NCBI GenBank assembly: GCA_009711765.1
Contig: VEND01000041.1
Span: 1-56,335, forward strand
Length of the DNA stretch: 56,335 bases
From: Bacillota bacterium
GTDB lineage: Bacteria; Bacillota; Clostridia; Tissierellales; MES13
Direction of reading: 5' to 3'
Under the pieces are notes generated by a model, which was not told the DNA's origin, did no database searches, and saw only the letters and a list, made by a program, of their open reading frames with translations. The stretch's first letter is position 1, and every line of letters begins with the position of its first letter. The translations under genes and the position numbers were made by a program. This document shows positions 41,640 through 49,862 of this stretch, one piece after another.

Positions 41640-42485
41640 TTACAATAGTGAATGAACTAACTGTTGTGTATACGGCTTTTGTGGATCTTCTAATATCTGA
41701 TCAGTTAATCCTTTTTCTATAATTTTTCCATTTAACATTACAATCGTTCTATCTGCAAGCATTCTAATAACTGCTAAATCATGGGATACAACTATCATGC
41801 TTATTCCTAATTCCCTTTGAATTTTTTTTATTAAATCAAGTACATTAGCTTGTACTGATAAGTCTAATCCTGTAGTTACCTCATCAAGTAAAAGTATCGG
41901 AGGATTATTAGATAATGCCTTTGCTATTTGTACCCTTTGCTGCATTCCTCCAGAGAAATTCTTTGGTTCTTCCTTACTTCTAAACAAAGGAATATTAACA
42001 TGCTCAAGCAATTCATTTCCTCTTCTTTCCATTTCATCAACTTTTCTATTTCCTGATGCAATTAATTTTTCAGCAATATTACCTATTGCAGAAAAGTCCA
42101 TTTTCAGTCCCAAAATTGGGTTTTGATATACCTTTCCTAATACATTATTTCTTATATATCTTTTCTGCTGACTAGATTCTTTAAATATATTAGATTTACC
42201 ATCTTTATAATTACTAATATATGCATCACCCTTAGTAACCTCTTTATCAAAATATAAACATTGCATCATAGTAGATTTTCCACTTCCGCTTTCTCCTACT
42301 ACTCCTAATATTTCACCGTTATAAACTTCAAAGGATACATCTTGACATGCATATACAGTTCCACATTCTGGACAGTAATTTTTATCTAGAACATCTTCAC
42401 TCATATCCTCACATTTTTTACACCCATTACCGAATTGCTTTCTTAAATTATTTACCTTCAAAATAGGTTTTTCAAAGCTTTCCAT
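41640..42485 (-). CDS. phnK: C-P lyase ATPase PhnK with a cysteine-rich N-terminal insertion
   Basis: 281 residues. Walker A GESGSGKSTMMQ, signature FSGGMQQRVQIAKAL and Walker B LLLLDEVTTGLDLSVQ mark PhnK. VGVVGESGSGK-type DppD/PhnK similarity continues to the end. Unlike E. coli PhnK, residues 21-47 carry an insertion with Cys22, Cys25, Cys38, Cys41 and Cys47 (CKKC...CPECGTVYAC), in the form of a zinc ribbon. PhnK binds the PhnGHIJ core and drives C-P lyase turnover. The insertion could stabilise that contact or bind metal. Preceded by phnJ with a 12-bp gap. Confidence 0.94.
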   Translation of the reverse strand: MESFEKPILKVNNLRKQFGNGCKKCEDMSEDVLDKNYCPECGTVYACQDVSFEVYNGEILGVVGESGSGKSTMMQCLYFDKEVTKGDAYISNYKDGKSNIFKESSQQKRYIRNNVLGKVYQNPILGLKMDFSAIGNIAEKLIASGNRKVDEMERRGNELLEHVNIPLFRSKEEPKNFSGGMQQRVQIAKALSNNPPILLLDEVTTGLDLSVQANVLDLIKKIQRELGISMIVVSHDLAVIRMLADRTIVMLNGKIIEKGLTDQILEDPQKPYTQQLVHSLL

Positions 42486-42497
42486 CTATCTCACCAC

Positions 42498-43337
42498 CTA
42501 ATTTCTGTTATTTAATCTATCTAAACAATAACTTGTATCATTACATTGATAATATGTTTCTTTTGTATCTTCATCTATAAGTTCATCCATAAATACACCT
42601 GTAGCTTTACACAATCTACATTCTTTATCTTCAAAGGATTCCACTTCAAATGGATAATCTTCAAAGGCTAATGATTTAACCTTAGTATAGGGCGGTACAG
42701 CATATATTTTTTTCTCTCTACCAGCTCCTAAAAGTATCAAAGCCTTTGAATAATCCATTTTGGGGTTATCAAAACGGGGTATTGGACTTGGTGCCATTAC
42801 GTATCTGTCATATACCTTCACAGGATGATCTGCTCCAGTTGACATGTTTCCATATTTCATTATTTGTTCAAAAAGCATAAGCCATGCCCCGCTATACTCA
42901 TTTTCTGCATGTAATCTTTTAGTTTTGTATTCACTAGGTTCTACTAATCTTAAAGGCTCTGGTATAGGAACCTGTAATACAAGTATCTGTTTATCCTTTA
43001 AAGATTTTTCTGGTATCCTATGTCTTGATTGAATTAACGTAGCTTTATTAGTATCATCCGTATTTAAGACGCCTGTAGTCTTTTTTACAAGCTTTTTAAT
43101 ATTAACAGCATTAACTGACTCATCAGATCCCTGGTCTATAACCTTTAATACATCTTCAGTACCTGTTAAACTTAATGTAAGTTGCAAACCTCCTGTTCCC
43201 CATCCCCTTGCTATGGGCATTTCTCTAGATGCAAAGGAAACTTGATATCCAGGTATAGCTACTGCTTTTAATGTAGCTCTTCTGATTTCTCTTTTTGAGC
43301 CTTCATCAAAGAAAGCGAAATTATAATCTATCTTCAT
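42498..43337 (-). CDS. phnJ: PhnJ, carbon-phosphorus lyase radical SAM enzyme
   Basis: 279 residues from the ATG at 43337 (GGAGAG site); a longer frame to 43370 has none and would overlap phnI further. The iron-sulfur cluster motif C-x2-C-x21-C is exact in ECRLCKATGVFMDELID and YYQC, and a fourth conserved Cys follows in NDTSYC. IPGYQVSFASREMPIARGWG includes the glycine that becomes the radical site. It uses a SAM-derived radical to break the C-P bond, releasing methane and the cyclic ribose phosphate from methylphosphonate. Overlaps the phnI end by 17 bp. Confidence 0.97.
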   Translation of the reverse strand: MKIDYNFAFFDEGSKREIRRATLKAVAIPGYQVSFASREMPIARGWGTGGLQLTLSLTGTEDVLKVIDQGSDESVNAVNIKKLVKKTTGVLNTDDTNKATLIQSRHRIPEKSLKDKQILVLQVPIPEPLRLVEPSEYKTKRLHAENEYSGAWLMLFEQIMKYGNMSTGADHPVKVYDRYVMAPSPIPRFDNPKMDYSKALILLGAGREKKIYAVPPYTKVKSLAFEDYPFEVESFEDKECRLCKATGVFMDELIDEDTKETYYQCNDTSYCLDRLNNRN

Positions 43338-44439
43338 TATCTTTCTCTCCTTTTTTAGTTTTACGAGCACTGTCTAATTTAGATTGGAAAGTTACATAAT
43401 GGGGAAGTTTTAAGTGTGATATAAACCCTGTTGATTCTACTGAATCTATATGAAGTAACACAAATTCTTCATCATGGGTCGGATATTTTTTATTTCCAGT
43501 TTCTAGACAATTATCAAGTATACTCATTGCTATAGCCTTAGTCTCATTTTGTCCGTAACAAATTCCATAACCTATATCAAATTCTATTTCTTTTCTTCCT
43601 TTTTCTTTTTCTATCTCTTTTGGTATAAAAGATTCAACTTCAGTAATTTTAATATCTCCTATATAAAAGCTATCTTCTTCTTTTGAAGACTGATCTAGGG
43701 GATTATCTATATATATAGGAAGACTACCTATCCTTAGTTCTCCTACTGTTGGATGCAGTGCCCCATAGGCCCTTAAGGCTGCATATCCTAAAGAAGTTAT
43801 CGCTCCTGTTTGTCCTCTTGTTAATATTTGTAATCTTTCACTTCTTTCTGTTGGAAACTCTATGCTTTTTTTTGTCACATCTATAGGTTCTTTATTGTTA
43901 TCTTCATAGGTTTTAATTAATCCTTCTTCTCTAAGATAATCAACTACCTTAGGTAATTTTTTTAAATCAGTATCATCATCTTTTATTTTTTCATTTTCAT
44001 AATCATCTACCCATTTTATTGCATCTTCTAATGATTCATCAGTTAAATCAAAATCTATAAGTCTATGGGTATAGTCATAACTTGCACCTAAAATTTGTCC
44101 TCCTGGTATATCTTTAAAACTAGCTGATATCCTTCTTTCAACAAGCATATTATCCGTATCTAAAACTTTTGTATAATGTTTTCTAGGTAATGTTGATCTA
44201 TATGCCCTAAGTAAAAATACAGCTTCCTCCATATTTCCTTCAGCCTGCTTTATTGCTATTGATGCTAACTCCCTAGAACAAAGACTACTTTCAGACATTA
44301 CTTGGTCAATTAAACCTCTCATACTTCCCTTTATATCATCAACATTTACTATTTTTTTCTCTTTTAGCCTTTCATATTTTAATCTTTTTATAGACTCTTC
44401 TATCGCCTTTGTTCCACCCTTTATGGCTACGTAACCCAT
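43321..44439 (-). CDS. phnI: PhnI, ribose 1-methylphosphonate 5-triphosphate synthase subunit
   Basis: 372 residues. MGYVAIKGGTKAIEESIKRL at the start, QILTRGQTGAITSLGYAALR and AYGALHPTVGELRIGSLPIY are hallmark PhnI text; LLHIDSVESTGFISHLKLPH ends the fold. PhnI displaces adenine from ATP with phosphonate, assisted by PhnG, H and L. Its stop lies inside phnJ. Confidence 0.96.
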   Translation of the reverse strand: MGYVAIKGGTKAIEESIKRLKYERLKEKKIVNVDDIKGSMRGLIDQVMSESSLCSRELASIAIKQAEGNMEEAVFLLRAYRSTLPRKHYTKVLDTDNMLVERRISASFKDIPGGQILGASYDYTHRLIDFDLTDESLEDAIKWVDDYENEKIKDDDTDLKKLPKVVDYLREEGLIKTYEDNNKEPIDVTKKSIEFPTERSERLQILTRGQTGAITSLGYAALRAYGALHPTVGELRIGSLPIYIDNPLDQSSKEEDSFYIGDIKITEVESFIPKEIEKEKGRKEIEFDIGYGICYGQNETKAIAMSILDNCLETGNKKYPTHDEEFVLLHIDSVESTGFISHLKLPHYVTFQSKLDSARKTKKGEKDNEDRL

Positions 44440-44450
44440 ATTCTCACTCC

Positions 44451-45035
44451 CTATTTAAATATTTGCGTTGTTCTAGGTAAACACATTATATTAGAATTAA
44501 TATCTGTAAATATAACATCTATTCCAAGGGGATATTCAATATTCTTTTCATTTCTTTCTTCTATCCAATTGCCTTTAAGTTTCACTTCTACATAGTTTAC
44601 TTCCTTAATTCCAGGTCCCTTTAAAGTTAAATCTTTTTCATTTGTAATTTTCTCTGATTCAACAATAATTGTTGCTGATTTATTAGGGTTTATTAAATCT
44701 CCTACCTTTGCTTTTTTAAATGTACTTTCTATATCTTCTTTTTTGGCATCATTTAATAAAAATATAAAATCAGCTTCGTGTAATTCTTTAGACTTTGCAT
44801 ATGTCAATTGATTAATAAATTTTGTCATTTCATCTTCTTTATTTGAAATAATTTTAAAACTAACTTCCGCATCTAAAAGCATAAACATAAGTACTAAAGT
44901 AGAATTAAAAAACTCAGTATCGATATCAACCTTTTGACTTTCATTTTTTATATTTTCTATCTCTCCAGGCCTTGACATCGAATTTAAGACTTTTCTATAT
45001 GTCCTTTGTATATCATGAACCATATCTAATTTCAT
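44451..45035 (-). CDS. phnH: PhnH, C-P lyase core subunit
   Basis: 194 residues. DIQRTYRKVLNSMSRPGEIE is the PhnH N-terminal signature (F-R-x-x-M-x-A-M-S-R-P-G). STLVLMFMLLDAEVSFKI and LKGPGIKEVNYVEVK continue the match, and YPLGIDVIFTDINSNIMCLP with RTT follows. It is a structural partner in the PhnGHIJ complex. Start ATG at 45035 with TTAAGGAGAG upstream. Confidence 0.95.
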   Translation of the reverse strand: MKLDMVHDIQRTYRKVLNSMSRPGEIENIKNESQKVDIDTEFFNSTLVLMFMLLDAEVSFKIISNKEDEMTKFINQLTYAKSKELHEADFIFLLNDAKKEDIESTFKKAKVGDLINPNKSATIIVESEKITNEKDLTLKGPGIKEVNYVEVKLKGNWIEERNEKNIEYPLGIDVIFTDINSNIMCLPRTTQIFK

Positions 45036-45059
45036 ATTGCTCTCTCCTTAATAAAATTT

Positions 45060-45482
45060 TTAAACATCCATAGTATCGAAATTAACCTTAGATTTTAAAA
45101 TCTTTGACTTATATTTTTTATTTTCATTATTTATTTTTTCTTCTTCCTTTAATAAAATATCTTTAAAAGCTTTAGTCTCTTTAAGTTCTAAATTATATGC
45201 TGCATCTATAATGGCTAGGTATAATGATAAATCTGGATTATTTCCCTTTACAATCCCTATCCCTAACTTTCCATTTATTTGTACTTTTGTTTCAGTTACT
45301 AATACCTCACCTAGATAAAAAAGTGATTTTTTAGCTCCTTCGCGCATTTTCACCATAATAAGTCCATAATTAGGTTCCTCTATTACCTTTACATCATATT
45401 TATTTTGTATTTCCTCTGCTAATCCTTTCGCGATACTAGTTGATCCTTTAATTAAAATTTCTGTCCTTCTTTTCCTATTCAA
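45060..45482 (-). CDS. phnG: PhnG, C-P lyase core subunit
   Basis: 140 residues, starting at TTG with GGGAGG 8 bp upstream. EEPNYGLIMVKMREGAKKSL, FYLGEVLVTETKVQINGKLG and IGIVKGNNPDLSLYLAIIDA are the conserved PhnG parts. First gene of the operon phnG-H-I-J-K-M-acyltransferase-L-(PHP-IMPase), with a short leader from a promoter carrying Pho-like repeats. Confidence 0.93.
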   Translation of the reverse strand: MNRKRRTEILIKGSTSIAKGLAEEIQNKYDVKVIEEPNYGLIMVKMREGAKKSLFYLGEVLVTETKVQINGKLGIGIVKGNNPDLSLYLAIIDAAYNLELKETKAFKDILLKEEEKINNENKKYKSKILKSKVNFDTMDV

Positions 45483-45509
45483 TTTAGTATCCTCCCTTCA
45501 ACAATTTTC

Positions 45510-45574
45510 ATTATATCTTGTTGCCAAGTTAATGACTGTAAAGATAGTATTAACTTAGGTTAAATACATGTTAA
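45510..45574 (-). promoter_or_regulatory. phnG promoter with five Pho-box-like hexamers
   Basis: On the minus strand, reading toward phnG: TTAACA (45569-45574), TTAACC (45558-45563), TTAATA (45548-45553), TTTACA (45537-45542) and TTAACT (45527-45532), separated by 5, 4, 5 and 4 bp, then 11 bp to TATAAT (45510-45515). No good -35 box is present, as expected for an activator-dependent promoter. The AAGTTAAT...ATTAACTT inverted repeat in the same stretch could also serve PhnF. Confidence 0.75.
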
Positions 45575-45583
45575 GTAAAAAAA

Positions 45584-45608
45584 GACCCTAAGATATTATC
45601 TTAGAGTC
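45584..45608 (-). terminator. Terminator of phnF
   Basis: 11-bp arms 45584-45594 and 45598-45608 with one G-U pair and a 3-nt loop, then eight T-rich bases on the minus strand. It separates phnF from the phnG promoter immediately downstream. Confidence 0.85.
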
Positions 45609-45611
45609 AAA

Positions 45612-46322
45612 TTAAGTTACTATATATTTAAAAGAATCACTTCTATAAATAATTTTTGTAAATTCAAGAGTCTTATTAGTCATTTTATCTATACAATTAC
45701 TTTCAACAATAAGTAATGGTATTAAATTAGTACAATTTAATATTTTTCTTTCTTCACAAGTAGGAAGGGATATACTTAGAATGCTTTTTTCTGAAGTAAA
45801 TTCTTTATACCCATTGTCGTTATAAAATTTAAACATTGAGGTTATATTTTTACCTACTTCATCTATATCTTTAAATACTGATTTTGAAACATAGGATTTA
45901 TGTAATGCTATAGGTCTATTATTTACTATCCTTAATCTTCCTATTTTATATACTTCTATATCTTTAGAAATACCTAATTCATTATAAATTTTTTCATCAT
46001 AATCTATTTTCTCGCAATAAATATTCCTAGTTAAAAAATCATGTCCCTTATCTATCATTTTTTTTGAGAAACTTTCATTTCCTGATAATACAAGTTCTAT
46101 TTGTTGATGCCTATCTTTAAGATATCTTCCTTTTCCTTGCTTAGAATATATATATCCCATATCTTCTAGTTTTTTATAGGCCTTTCTTATATTTATTCTA
46201 GGTGTTTTGTAAAGGTTTGATAATTCATTTTCAGAGGGTAATCTATCATTACCTTTATATTTTCCATTCATAATATCTTCTATAAATCTATCAATTATCA
46301 TAGTTTCAATATCTTCTTTCAT
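45612..46322 (-). CDS. phnF: PhnF, GntR/HutC-family transcriptional regulator
   Basis: 236 residues from the ATG at 46322, behind AGAGGGTGAT. Winged helix: DRLPSENELSNLYKTPRINI then RKAYKKLEDMGYIYSKQGKG. The UTRA effector domain includes LFSGNES-like region LVLSGNESFSKKMIDKGHDF and NNRPIALHKSYVSKSVF. It is likely a repressor or sensor of the phn operon, binding a phosphonate or a phosphorylated product. Position directly upstream and co-oriented with phnG is typical for PhnF. Confidence 0.88.
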   Translation of the reverse strand: MKEDIETMIIDRFIEDIMNGKYKGNDRLPSENELSNLYKTPRINIRKAYKKLEDMGYIYSKQGKGRYLKDRHQQIELVLSGNESFSKKMIDKGHDFLTRNIYCEKIDYDEKIYNELGISKDIEVYKIGRLRIVNNRPIALHKSYVSKSVFKDIDEVGKNITSMFKFYNDNGYKEFTSEKSILSISLPTCEERKILNCTNLIPLLIVESNCIDKMTNKTLEFTKIIYRSDSFKYIVT

Positions 46323-46428
46323 ATTTATCACCCTCTTTAAATTTATTTAAATTATTCCTACAATTTTAATAATATATTTTCTTTGTTATACATGAATTAT
46401 AATTTTGTAAATTATATTTAACAATAAA

Positions 46429-46453
46429 AAATCCCCCATTAACTGGGAGATTT
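46429..46453 (-). terminator. Terminator after the 37-residue ORF
   Basis: 8-bp arms 46431-46438 and 46444-46451 with one G-U pair, followed by a T run on the minus strand. Confidence 0.7.
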
Positions 46454-46502
46454 CCTTATCACTATTCTTTTATTTTAGAAAAGTAATTATGACTAGCTAA
46501 AC

Positions 46503-46616
46503 TTATTTACATCCCCATCCAAACATAGGATAATGAATGTATATAATTACTAAAATTATGATCCAAAATAACCACGTATAATCATCACCACATCCTAATA
46601 AACCTTTACTAGTCAT
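46503..46616 (-). CDS. 37-residue small membrane protein, YjcZ-like
   Basis: MTSKGLLGCGDDYTWLFWII then ILVIIYIHYPMFGWGCK. The AAGGAGGTGATTGT ribosome binding site is near-perfect and a terminator follows, which strongly supports a real gene in this 365-bp gap. One hydrophobic helix is flanked by single cysteines and ends in aromatic and glycine residues, which recalls the YjcZ/YvrJ-like small spore-associated proteins of Firmicutes. Assignment to a family is tentative. Confidence 0.72.
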   Translation of the reverse strand: MTSKGLLGCGDDYTWLFWIIILVIIYIHYPMFGWGCK

Positions 46617-46696
46617 ACAATCACCTCCTTAATATATATATATGCACTAAATTAAATAACGCTACTATTAAGAAGGTGAAAATTATAATTTATTAT

Positions 46697-47227
46697 TTAC
46701 ACATTACTAAGAATCCATTCAGTTGCTTCTTTTAAAGAATCAAATATTAAATCTTTATTTTCTAGATCATCTATATGTTTTTTTCCATGACCTGTTAAAA
46801 CATATATCCCCTTTGCACCTGCATTTAACCCAAATTCCACATCTGAAGGATGATCTCCTATAACATAGGATTTTTCTATATCTATATTATGATTTTTTAT
46901 AGCTTCATATATAAAATAAGGGTTAGGCTTTCTACAATCACAGTCATCTTCCTTTGTATGTGGACAACAATATAGCTGATTTATTTTTATATTATGTTTT
47001 TTTAATTCTTCTAATATATAATCATTTACTTTTTTTACTCCCTTTTTAGTTATTAAGTTTTTCCCAATACCAGATTGATTAGTTACAATAAAAAGTTCAA
47101 AATATTTATTTAATTTTTTTAAGGCATTAATAGTAAATGGATATATTTTTACCTCTTTTAAAGTCTCTATATAGCCTCTATCTTCAATTAATACACCATC
47201 TCTATCAAGAAATACTGCTCTTTTCAT
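46697..47227 (-). CDS. HAD-IIIA phosphatase, GmhB-like (D-glycero-D-manno-heptose 1,7-bisphosphate 7-phosphatase type)
   Basis: 176 residues. HAD motif I AVFLDRDGVLIEDRGYI, motif II FIVTNQSGIGK, the zinc loop CCPHTKEDDCDCRKPNP (C-x-H...C-x-C), and motif III/IV YVIGDHPSDVEFGLNAGAKG. This is the GmhB pattern. Substrate range in Firmicutes includes heptose and other sugar bisphosphates; no heptose pathway is nearby. Confidence 0.9.
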   Translation of the reverse strand: MKRAVFLDRDGVLIEDRGYIETLKEVKIYPFTINALKKLNKYFELFIVTNQSGIGKNLITKKGVKKVNDYILEELKKHNIKINQLYCCPHTKEDDCDCRKPNPYFIYEAIKNHNIDIEKSYVIGDHPSDVEFGLNAGAKGIYVLTGHGKKHIDDLENKDLIFDSLKEATEWILSNV

Positions 47228-47268
47228 AATATACCTTCCTCCTTTTTTACTATTATAACACCTAGCTT

Positions 47269-48315
47269 TTAGTTTACTTCAATTATAAAATTAAATTTAT
47301 CTATTCTAACTTTATCTATTTTTTTACCATAGCTTTTGAATTCTCTTTCTAAAAACTTAATATTAGAATAATACTCATCTTCTACTTCATATATCTCTTC
47401 TTTAGTTAGACTTTTCATTATCTTTTCCTTTTCTTTATCATCTTCAAACATAAGATCTCCTATCACTATTCTACCATTTTTATTTAAGACATTAATCATT
47501 TCTTTAATAGCGACTTTTTTTTCTTTTTTATTTAAATGATGAAAAGCATAGGTTGAAACTATAATATCAAAACTATTATTTTCAAAAGGTATTTTTAGAA
47601 AATCCCCTGGACGCAGCTTAAGATTTGGAAATTTATTCTTAGCTACATTTAACATCTCCCTAGATTGATCTAACCCAATAATATTATACCCTTTTTCTAA
47701 AAATAGTTTAGAAAGATTACCTGTACCAACACCTATGTCTAAGGCTTTTATATCCTTTGTTTTGTCTCTGATTGCAGTTTTAAATGTAGTATTTAATAAT
47801 TTTTCATAATTTTTATAAATCTTTAAACTACCAGGATCTTTTTTTACTGTTTCATCATAAGTCTTTGACCATGTATCAAAGTCCCATTTATCTTGCCAAT
47901 CTTCTTTTAGTTTATATGTTTCATTCATATCCTTTATTATATCTACCATTTTCCCTTTATACTCTTTATTATCAGATATATATATTATATCCATAAGTTC
48001 TTTAAGAGCATCCCTTATAAGTTTCATCTTTTGCATTCTACTATTTATTACTTCCCATTGATTGTAAAAGTGGTCTAATTCATTATCTTTTCTATTATCA
48101 TTAAATATATCCTTAATATCATCAATCGATAAATCTAAGACCCTATACATTAATATAGTTTGTAATTTAATTAAATCTTTCTCATTAAAATACCTATAAT
48201 TATTAAATTTGTCCCTTTCAGGGTTAATTAAACCCTTTTTTTCATAGAATCTGATTTTATTTTTAGTTATGTTAAAAATCTCAGAAACTTCTTTAATAGT
48301 ATATTTTTTATTCAT
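47269..48315 (-). CDS. MerR-family regulator fused to a SAM methyltransferase
   Basis: 348 residues. Residues 1-70 are a MerR winged helix: YTIKEVSEIFNITKNKIRFY and EKKGLINPERDKFNNYRYF. A helical connector to about 150 follows, then a class I methyltransferase: IKALDIGVGTGNLSKLFLEK, IIGLDQSREMLNVAKNKFPN, FDIIVSTYAFHHLNKKEKKV and NVLNKNGRIVIGDLMFED. The catalytic domain resembles YrrT-like enzymes. The promoter has the 19-bp spacer and dyad typical of MerR control, so the protein likely regulates itself. The fusion could allow SAM or a methyl-acceptor metabolite to be the inducer; that is inference. Confidence 0.88.
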   Translation of the reverse strand: MNKKYTIKEVSEIFNITKNKIRFYEKKGLINPERDKFNNYRYFNEKDLIKLQTILMYRVLDLSIDDIKDIFNDNRKDNELDHFYNQWEVINSRMQKMKLIRDALKELMDIIYISDNKEYKGKMVDIIKDMNETYKLKEDWQDKWDFDTWSKTYDETVKKDPGSLKIYKNYEKLLNTTFKTAIRDKTKDIKALDIGVGTGNLSKLFLEKGYNIIGLDQSREMLNVAKNKFPNLKLRPGDFLKIPFENNSFDIIVSTYAFHHLNKKEKKVAIKEMINVLNKNGRIVIGDLMFEDDKEKEKIMKSLTKEEIYEVEDEYYSNIKFLEREFKSYGKKIDKVRIDKFNFIIEVN

Positions 48316-48343
48316 AAAATCCCCCTTAAGTTTTGTTACTTAT

Positions 48344-48374
48344 ATTTTAAACCTTAGCCTAAGGCTAAGGTCAA
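48344..48374 (-). promoter_or_regulatory. MerR-type promoter with dyad operator in a 19-bp spacer
   Basis: On the minus strand TTGACC (48369-48374) and TAAAAT (48344-48349) are 19 bp apart, too long for normal polymerase binding. The spacer holds a perfect dyad ACCTTAGCC TTA GGCTAAGGT (48351-48371). This is the geometry used by MerR proteins, which untwist DNA to activate. It drives the MerR-methyltransferase fusion gene itself. Confidence 0.88.
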
Positions 48375-48420
48375 GGATGATTTTAATATCTTATAAAAAA
48401 GATTAGACCATATAAACATA

Positions 48421-49272
48421 TTAATCTATAACAAATTCTGGTTGTCCCATATATCCTGGAGCTATTTCATATTTATCAAATACAATAACGACTTTTTTAT
48501 ATTCATTTATATAAAACTTTTGTTCATCTTTAATTCCTTTAAATCCATTTTCCCCTTCAAAGTAACTTTTTTGCGGATCATTTTTTCTTTCTTGAATCTG
48601 GGTTTTTATACTTTTATTTATTATTTCCTTATATTTCTTTCCTAACATATCTTTAAGGGTTATTATTTTGTTATTATTAAGATCTATATTATAGTAATAT
48701 GTTTTAGCATAAGAACTTGCAAGGGACTCATACTGAAAAATATTAAAGGATAATATATCTTGATTTGCAGATTTAACATCATAATCTACTTTAACTTTTA
48801 TAGGACGAAAATCTTTTCTCTTCCCTCCAGTTTCTATAAAGGCTTTTTTATATTCCTCTGCTCTTTTTTCAGCTCCTTTAATTCTTGTTTTCATTCTATT
48901 ATAAATTTCTTCATTTATTTTCTTTTCTAACTCTTTATTACCTAAACCATCAACTTTAGGTATTTTAATATCTGCATCAATAATATCGCTATGTATCTCT
49001 TGTTCAGTAAAAATAAGCAACTTAGCAATATTACCTATAACAGGCATACCACTAACATTTTCAGCAAATGCTTGATTTAAATTTAAACCTCCAATAAAGG
49101 TAGTACTAGCTATTAATAATGATGCCGCTACAACACTAAATCTTCTTTTAAACATACTTTTACACCTTTCTTTATTTACTATATCTATTGTTTCATCTAC
49201 CGCATTCTTTAACTCTGAAGGAATCTCTATAGATTGATATTTTTTCTTAGCTTTTTTAAATTTATTATCCAT
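48421..49272 (-). CDS. Anti-sigma factor, RsiV-like (DUF3298/DUF4163 type)
   Basis: About 283 residues. A cytoplasmic N-terminal segment of about 45 residues (sigma-binding), one membrane segment RRFSVVAASLLIASTTFIGG, then an outside domain with KELEKKINEEIYNRMKTR, DILSFNIFQYESLASSYAKT, ITLKDMLGKKYKEIINKSIK and VVIVFDKYEIAPGYMGQPEF, which is the pattern of RsiV/DUF3298 proteins. B. subtilis RsiV binds lysozyme and is cleaved to free SigV. The start is set at ATG 49272, 1 bp after the sigma gene stop; ATG 49281 is also possible. Confidence 0.88.
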   Translation of the reverse strand: MDNKFKKAKKKYQSIEIPSELKNAVDETIDIVNKERCKSMFKRRFSVVAASLLIASTTFIGGLNLNQAFAENVSGMPVIGNIAKLLIFTEQEIHSDIIDADIKIPKVDGLGNKELEKKINEEIYNRMKTRIKGAEKRAEEYKKAFIETGGKRKDFRPIKVKVDYDVKSANQDILSFNIFQYESLASSYAKTYYYNIDLNNNKIITLKDMLGKKYKEIINKSIKTQIQERKNDPQKSYFEGENGFKGIKDEQKFYINEYKKVVIVFDKYEIAPGYMGQPEFVID

Positions 49273-49273
49273 T

Positions 49274-49768
49274 TTAACCATCACTCCCCATAATTACCTT
49301 CAATTTGTCAGTTGCAGAGTAAAGTCTCGTTTTTACAGTGTTAATATTACACTGAATCAATTTAGATATATCATCAAATTTCATATCTTTAAAATATCTT
49401 AAAATAACTACAGTTTTATGCTTTTCATCTAACTTATCTATAGCATCATACAAATCCATTTTTTGTGCAATATCTTCATCATTATCTCCATGGATTTCAA
49501 TCATATCATCTGTTATTAGTATGTCACGATTCTTTCTTATGTAGCTAATACTTGTATTAACAATAATCCTATATAACCATGTTTTCATATATTTTGACTG
49601 CTTTAATTTATCAACATTCTTTAATGCTTTATATATTGACTCTTGCACTATATCTAAGGCTATTTGTTTATTTTTAACATAGCTATAAGCTAATCTATAA
49701 AGTGTATTTTGATTATTTTGTATGTAAGATACTAGTTTATTATATTTTTTATCGTTTTGTTTAAACAT
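49274..49768 (-). CDS. ECF RNA polymerase sigma factor, SigV-like
   Basis: 164 residues. Region 2: LVSYIQNNQNTLYRLAYSYV, then ALDIVQESIYKALKNVDKL and MKTWLYRIIVNTSISYIRKN. Region 4: LDEKHKTVVILRYFKDMKFD followed by DISKLIQCNINTVKTRLYSA. Coupled to the RsiV-like gene directly downstream, so the two form a surface-stress module, most likely for lysozyme resistance. No oatA or dlt target gene lies adjacent. Confidence 0.92.
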   Translation of the reverse strand: MFKQNDKKYNKLVSYIQNNQNTLYRLAYSYVKNKQIALDIVQESIYKALKNVDKLKQSKYMKTWLYRIIVNTSISYIRKNRDILITDDMIEIHGDNDEDIAQKMDLYDAIDKLDEKHKTVVILRYFKDMKFDDISKLIQCNINTVKTRLYSATDKLKVIMGSDG

Positions 49769-49804
49769 CCCATCTCTCCTTTCTTAATTGCCTTACACTT
49801 TTTA

Positions 49805-49828
49805 GACGGTATAAACGGTCAAAAAGTT
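49805..49828 (-). promoter_or_regulatory. ECF-type autoregulatory promoter of the sigma/anti-sigma pair
   Basis: On the minus strand AAAC (49826-49829) precedes CGTC (49805-49808), with 17 bp between AAC and CGTC. This is the AAC...CGTC form of ECF promoters such as those for SigV and SigX. The site lies about 40 bp before the sigma gene start. Confidence 0.75.
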
Positions 49829-49862
49829 TGAAATATTTTATATTAATTTTTTTATGAAAAAA

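Noticed and set aside
45526-45556. AAGTTAAT...ATTAACTT inverted repeat as a dedicated PhnF operator
   Set aside because: The same bases are explained by the regular TTAACA-like direct repeats; kept only as an alternative in the promoter entry.
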